Assembly (NCBI GenBank): GCA_030038035.1
Contig: JASHPP010000448.1
Coordinates: 1-29,110, forward strand
DNA: 29,110 nt
Direction: 5' to 3'
From: Trebonia sp.
GTDB lineage: Bacteria; Actinomycetota; Actinomycetes; Streptosporangiales; Streptosporangiaceae
The position numbers and the translations under genes were made by a program. The notes under the pieces were generated by a model. That model did not search any database. It was not told the origin of the DNA and saw only the letters and a program-made list of their open reading frames with translations. Below, one piece after another: positions 24,911-29,110 of the stretch (positions are counted from its first letter, which is position 1; each line of letters opens with the position of its first letter).

Positions 24911-26403
24911 CCGCATGGCCGGAGCGGCCTGTCATCTACGAGGTGAACACCGCCGTCTGGCTCGGTGAGCTGTCGCGGGCGGCGGGGCGGCCGGTCACGC
25001 TGGCCGGCGTGCCCGATTCCGCCTGGGACGACATCACGCCGACGGGCGCCGACGCGGTCTGGCTGATGGGCGTGTGGGAGCGCAGCCCGGCAGGCCTTGA
25101 GCTGGCCAACGCGAACCCGGAGCTGCTCGAGTCCTTCCGGGAGGCGCTGCCCGACCTGCAGCCGCAGGACATCATCGGATCGCCGTACTGCGTGCACCGC
25201 TACGTGGCCGACGAGCGGTTCGGCGGCCCGCCGGGGCTGGCAGCGGCGCGCGCGGCGCTGGCCGCCCGCGGGGCGCGGCTGATCCTGGACTACGTGCCCA
25301 ACCACGTGGCGCCCGACCACCCCTGGGTTCTCTCCCAGCCGGAGTTCTTCATCCAGGGCGACGACGACGACCTCAAGGCGGACCCGGCCGGCTGGCTGCT
25401 GGCCGGCGGACACGTGCTCGCGCACGGCCGGGACCCGTACTTCCCGCCGTGGCCGGACGTGGTGCAGCTGAACGCGTTCTCGCCCCTGGTGCGCGACGCG
25501 ACGGCGCAGACGCTGGCCGACATCGCGGGCCAGTGTGACGGGATCCGCTGCGACATGGCCATGCTGATGACCAACGACGTCTTCGCCAGGACCTGGGGCG
25601 ACCGGGGTGCCGGTCCCGGGCCGCGGCCGGGAGAGGAGTTCTGGCCCGAGGTCATCGGCAAGCTGCGGACGCGGCACCCGGAGACCGTGCTCATCGCCGA
25701 GGCGTACTGGGACATGGAGTGGACGCTGCAGCAGCAGGGCTTCGCCTTCTGCTACGACAAGCGGCTCTACGACCGCATCCTGGAGCGGAACCCCTCCGCC
25801 GTGCGCGGCCACCTGCAGGCCGACCTCGCCTACCAGTCGCGCCTGGTTCGCTTCCTTGAGAACCACGACGAGCCGCGCATCGCCGACCGGCTGCCGCCCC
25901 TGCTTGAGCGCGCGGCGGCGGTCGCGATCGCGACGCTGCCCGGCGCGACCCTGTGGCACGAGGGGCAGTTCCAGGGGCGCCGGGTGCGCGTTCCCGTCTT
26001 CCTCGCGCGGCGGCCTGGCGAGCAGCCGGACGAAGAGCTGGCCAGCTGGTACCGCGACCTGCTCGCCACGGTCGCCGACCACCGCATCCGGACGGGGGCC
26101 TGGCAACTGCTCGGGGTAGCGGGCTGGCCCGACAACCAGTCCTGTCAGAACATGATCGCCTGGTCCTGGACACCAGACGACGGCGCCGGCCGGGCCGCGC
26201 GGCACGTGGTCGTGGTCAACCTCTCCAAGGCGCCGGCCCAGGGCCGGATCCGGCTGCCATGGCCGGACCTGCCCGGGCGCGGCTGGCGCCTGCGGGAGCT
26301 GCTCAGTGAGCAGCACTTCGCGCGAGACGGCGCCGGGCTGGCCGATCCAGGGCTGTTCGTGGCGCTGGAGCCGGGGCAGTGCTATCTGCTGCAGGTGCGT
26401 TGA
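24907..26403 (+). CDS. GH13 alpha-amylase family hydrolase
   Basis: A 498-residue GH13 (beta/alpha)8 enzyme. Region I is LDYVPNHVAPDH (about 127-138). Region II is GIRCDMAML with nucleophile Asp216. Region III is LIAEAYWD with acid/base Glu265. Region IV is FLENHDEPR with Asp321. The catalytic triad is therefore complete. The N-terminus is atypical (PVIYEVNTAVWLGEL, where most amylases have a YQIxP strand), and there is no signal peptide, so it acts inside the cell. A C-terminal beta domain runs from about 405. It is translationally coupled to the GH63 gene, pointing to joint turnover of one intracellular alpha-glucan or glucoside. The HdeD-like gene follows after 14 nt. Confidence 0.92.
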
Positions 26404-26417
26404 CAGGGGGGACCGCC

Positions 26418-27086
26418 ATGCACGACGACGACTACTCGGATCAGCCGGCACCCGCGATGCTGGTGGCGACGAGCACATGGCAGGCGACGCTGTTCATCGG
26501 CGTCGTCACGCTGATCCTCGGGTTCATCGTGACGTTCCATCCGAGCGGCTCACTCAACGTGATCGCCGTCCTGATCGGCGTCCTCGCGATCGTCTCAGGG
26601 ATCTTCCAGTTGATCCGCACATTCGACAGGACCGAACGTCACCGCGCCTGGCTGGGCATCTGCGGGCTGCTCTTCGTCGTGATCGGCGTCGTGCTGATCC
26701 GCCACCTGCACCTGACCGTCGCGGCCATCGGCCTGCTCGTGGGCATCACGTGGATCGTCCAGGGGGTGGCCGGGCTCATCGGCGCGTTCGCCGGCGCGCG
26801 CGAGGGCGCCTTCTGGTGGGGCCTGTTCGGCGCGATCAGCCTGATCGCCGGGATCGTGGTCACGGCGGCCCCGGTCACGTCGGTCACCGTGCTGGCGGTG
26901 CTGATCGGGATCTGGTTCATCATCATGGGGCTGTTCGAGATCGTCGCCGCCTTCATCATTCGGCATGCTCTCTCGGCAGAGCGGGGGCAGTCGGCGGGAC
27001 CGCTTGCGGGACCGCCGGCGCCGCGGTCTTCTGATGAGGGAGCATCGTCGCAAGAACCAGGCCGGCCAAGGAGATCACCAGCATGA
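26418..27086 (+). CDS. HdeD-like membrane protein (DUF308)
   Basis: A 222-residue protein with six predicted membrane helices in three similar pairs: ATLFIGVVTLILGFIVTF and LNVIAVLIGVLAIVSGIF; GICGLLFVVIGVVLI and VAAIGLLVGITWIVQG; GLFGAISLIAGIVVTAA and TVLAVLIGIWFIIMGLFEIV. This is the HdeD/DUF308 pattern; E. coli HdeD is linked to acid resistance. ATG 26418 follows a GGGGGGA site 14 nt after the GH13 stop, so it is probably the last gene of the glycosidase operon. The polar C-terminal tail (from about residue 180) is encoded opposite the last 131 bp of the convergent MFS gene. Confidence 0.88.
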   Translation: MHDDDYSDQPAPAMLVATSTWQATLFIGVVTLILGFIVTFHPSGSLNVIAVLIGVLAIVSGIFQLIRTFDRTERHRAWLGICGLLFVVIGVVLIRHLHLTVAAIGLLVGITWIVQGVAGLIGAFAGAREGAFWWGLFGAISLIAGIVVTAAPVTSVTVLAVLIGIWFIIMGLFEIVAAFIIRHALSAERGQSAGPLAGPPAPRSSDEGASSQEPGRPRRSPA

Positions 27087-28461
27087 TCAGCAGGGACAGC
27101 CCGAACACCTTGTTACCGGGCAGCACGGCGGACGCGATGATCGACCCGGCCAGGGCCGTGCCCAGGGACGACCCGAGGTTGGAAACGCTCCGCGACAGCC
27201 CGGAGATGTCGCCCTGGTCCCGTTCGGGGAACGCCGACTGAACGACGTTGACCGAGGAGGTCAGCATTGCCCCGACGCCGGCTCCCATCAGGAGCAGGCC
27301 GGGCACGGACGCGACGTCGGGCGAGTTCTTCCTGACGAGGCCAAGCAGCAGCGCCATGCCCGCGACCGTGATAGCGAAGCCGACCTGGATGAGCCACCGC
27401 TGCGTATGCCGCCTGGCGAAGCGTCCGGCCAGGGCCGAGGTGACCAGGATTCCCGCCGTCGCGGGCGTCAGCACGAGCCCGGTCGTGATCGCGCTGTACC
27501 CGCGCACTTCCTGCAGGAAGACCGAGATCACGAAGAACGAGCCCTGCAAGGTGAGCCACTGGATAAGCTGCGTCCCCATGCCGAGGTTGGCGGTGCGGTT
27601 GCGGAACATCCGCAGCGCGACCAACGCCACCTTGTCCTTCCTTTCCCTGGCGCGCAGGTGCAGGAAGAACCAGCCAAGGATCGCGGCGCCGACGGCGACG
27701 TACAGCCAGACCGGCGAAACGCCGCCCTTGGCGATCACCACGGTGCCGGCGACCGAGAAGTCCTTGCGGCTCGCGAACCAGCCGTAGGTGCTTGACTGCA
27801 GGATCCCCAGGACGACGAAGAACAGGCCGGCGGCGCACAGGACCGCTCCTTCCAGGTCGAAAGGCGGTCGCGGGCCGTGCACGCCCGGATCGGATATCCG
27901 GGGCACGAGCAGGATGACCGCGACCACCACGAGCACCTGCGCGACGAACGACGCGCGCCAGCTGATCGCGCTGGTCAGGATGCCGCCGATCAGCGGCCCC
28001 GCCGCCGCGCCGAGGCCGGCGGCGCCGCTGATGATGCCGAAGTTCTTGGCCCGGGACCGCGTGTCAGGGAACGACACGGTCACGAGGATGTAGATCGGCG
28101 GGATCAGCAGCGCCGAGCCGATTCCCTCCAGTGCGGAGTACCCGAAGATCATCAGCCCGAGGCCCTGCGCCAGGGCCGCGATGAGCGCGCCGGCGCCGTA
28201 GATTGCCAGGCCGAGCGTGAAGCACCGCTTCCGCCCCCAGATCTCCGTCAGCTTGCTGCCAGGGATCATCAGCGACGCCATGGTCAGCGTGAAGAGCGTG
28301 ATCGTGGTCTGCATGCCGATCACGGACGTGTGCAGGTCCTTGGCGATGCTGCCGATCGCCACGTTCATGTTGGTGGCCGCGTAGCTCGCGGTGAACTGCG
28401 CCAGCGCCAGCGGCAGGACCATCGACTGGGCCGCCGCCTGCGGGTGTCGGGTTGTCGGCAT
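26956..28461 (-). CDS. MFS exporter, DHA2 family (14 TM), second copy
   Basis: A 501-residue major facilitator. It opens MPTTRHPQAAAQSMVLPLAL and continues FTASYAATNMNVAIGSIAKD. Motif A is KLTEIWGRKRCFTLGLAIYG, and motif C lies in AAGLGAAAGPLIGGILT. About 14 hydrophobic segments are followed by a Pro/Ala-rich tail. It is a different subgroup from the exporter at 18772 (little similarity outside the motifs) and has no regulator beside it. ATG 28461 has AAGGA about 7 nt upstream. Its 3' end overlaps the HdeD-like gene tail to tail by 131 bp. The substrate is unknown. Confidence 0.92.
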   Translation of the reverse strand: MPTTRHPQAAAQSMVLPLALAQFTASYAATNMNVAIGSIAKDLHTSVIGMQTTITLFTLTMASLMIPGSKLTEIWGRKRCFTLGLAIYGAGALIAALAQGLGLMIFGYSALEGIGSALLIPPIYILVTVSFPDTRSRAKNFGIISGAAGLGAAAGPLIGGILTSAISWRASFVAQVLVVVAVILLVPRISDPGVHGPRPPFDLEGAVLCAAGLFFVVLGILQSSTYGWFASRKDFSVAGTVVIAKGGVSPVWLYVAVGAAILGWFFLHLRARERKDKVALVALRMFRNRTANLGMGTQLIQWLTLQGSFFVISVFLQEVRGYSAITTGLVLTPATAGILVTSALAGRFARRHTQRWLIQVGFAITVAGMALLLGLVRKNSPDVASVPGLLLMGAGVGAMLTSSVNVVQSAFPERDQGDISGLSRSVSNLGSSLGTALAGSIIASAVLPGNKVFGLSLLIMLVISLAGLVLATMLPHQKTAAPAVPQAVPPTAPALPREHAE

Positions 28462-28562
28462 CGCAGGTCCTTACCTGTTCGTCCGCGCCTGGCGTCCGCC
28501 AGTCCGGCCATCTTTCCGGCAATCCGGCCGGCCCGCCTCACACCGCCCGGATGACTTGCGCT

Positions 28563-28577
28563 CACCCGTCACGGGTG
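28563..28577. promoter_or_regulatory. Short palindrome in the MFS / DUF1269 divergent region
   Basis: CACCCG (28563-28568) and CGGGTG (28572-28577) are reverse complements around TCA. They lie in the 179-nt divergent interval 28462-28640, which holds no gene. It could be an operator for either gene; no regulator gene is nearby and no promoter was recognised. Confidence 0.35.
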
Positions 28578-28640
28578 TGGTGCGGGCCATCCCGCCCGGC
28601 TGCACTGGAGCTGTGTGCGCAGGCAACGAAAGGAGAAGTC

Positions 28641-29110
28641 ATGGCAGACCTGATCGTCATCGGATACCCAGACGAGACCACGGCGGCGCTGGCGGCCGAT
28701 GAGGCCCGCACTCTTGCCAAGGACCTGATCATCCAGCCCGACGCGATCGCGTCCATCGTGCGGGACAAGGAGGGCAAGTTCCACGTCAGCACCAGTCACC
28801 ACGCGGTCGGCACCGGCGCGACGTGGGGCATGTTCTGGGGCCTGCTGTTCGGCCTGCTGTTCTTCATCCCGGTCTTCGGGCTGGCGATCGGCGCGGGGCT
28901 CGGGGCGCTGATGGGGAAGATCACCAAGTCCGGGGTCAACAAGGAGTTCCAGGACCAGGTCCGCGATCTCGTCAAGCCGGGAACGTCCGCGCTGTTCCTC
29001 ATGGTCGAGAAGGTGACCCCGGACAAGGCGGTCGAGGCGCTGAGCAAGTACGGCGGCACCGTGCTGAAGACCTCGCTGACGAAGGAAGGCGAGGAGCAGC
29101 TGCAGGAGGC
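28641..29110 (+). CDS. DUF1269 family membrane protein (partial, runs off the window)
   Basis: 156 codons are visible with no stop before the window edge. It starts MADLIVIGYPDETTAALAAD and continues with a strand-helix domain (EARTLAKDLIIQPDAIASIV) and a Gly-rich hydrophobic hairpin (GMFWGLLFGLLFFIPVFGLA). Next come GAGLGALMGKITKSGVNKEF and a second domain (LFLMVEKVTPDKAVEALSKY). This is the DUF1269 pattern, normally about 170-180 residues, so only a short tail is missing. ATG 28641 has an AAAGGAGA ribosome-binding site. The function of the family is unknown; the glycine-zipper-like segment suggests membrane association. It is divergent from the MFS gene. Confidence 0.9.
   Translation, partial: MADLIVIGYPDETTAALAADEARTLAKDLIIQPDAIASIVRDKEGKFHVSTSHHAVGTGATWGMFWGLLFGLLFFIPVFGLAIGAGLGALMGKITKSGVNKEFQDQVRDLVKPGTSALFLMVEKVTPDKAVEALSKYGGTVLKTSLTKEGEEQLQE

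Overview
This window is chromosomal DNA of a high-GC actinomycete. The grounds are extreme GC content with GC-rich third codon positions, frequent GTG starts, a BldG-type anti-sigma-factor antagonist, an F420-type luciferase-like oxidoreductase, and several leaderless-looking promoters (TANNNT placed 7-8 nt before a start codon). A filamentous relative of Streptomyces or the Streptosporangiales is the best guess; the genus cannot be fixed from sequence alone.

Layout. 1-447: 3' end of a 23S rRNA gene, the 5S rRNA and the rRNA operon terminator. 477-2789: a large Arg/Gly-rich, TPR-containing, acid-tailed protein. 2867-4297: a divergent pair, a metallo-beta-lactamase-fold hydrolase and a BldG-like STAS protein. 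4326-7455: a DUF1015 protein divergent from a TPR protein and a HAD-IIA phosphatase, the last two resembling the mycobacterial Rv1691-Rv1692 locus. 7594-10124: a two-gene ABC exporter facing a HAD-IA phosphatase. 10234-11303: methionine aminopeptidase (map) divergent from a 60-residue conserved protein. 11381-13163: two tandem double-domain YbjQ/UPF0145 proteins. 13317-15091: an unrecognised conserved protein divergent from an LLM-class F420 oxidoreductase. 15128-18057: panB divergent from a class C beta-lactamase-like serine hydrolase. 18252-18491: a small helical protein. 18772-21019: a 14-TM MFS exporter with its TetR regulator. 21023-21993: an RDD membrane protein and a nonapeptide-repeat protein. 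22190-27086: a likely operon of GH63-like glucosidase, GH13 hydrolase and HdeD-like membrane protein. 26956-28461: a second 14-TM MFS exporter. 28641-29110: a DUF1269 membrane protein cut by the window edge.

How the parts work together. Most units are one- to three-gene operons in a housekeeping region (rRNA, map, panB) mixed with transport and stress genes. The coupled pairs best supported by overlap or tight spacing are GH63/GH13 (ATGA overlap), the nonapeptide-repeat protein/RDD (ATGA overlap), MFS/TetR (19 nt), ABC ATPase/permease (3 nt) and the two YbjQ proteins (10 nt).

The most unusual sequence-level signal is a family of C6/G6 hairpin-bearing repeats sharing the word GACCCCCCGG. They sit in frame inside three unrelated genes (DUF1015, the 233-residue unknown protein and the serine hydrolase). 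Also notable are an 18-bp tandem duplication that creates a three-codon ORF just before a small gene, a strong leaderless promoter on the YbjQ pair, a candidate TetR operator, and a large RG-rich protein immediately downstream of the rRNA operon. No tRNA, CRISPR array, transposase, phage gene or integrase was seen.
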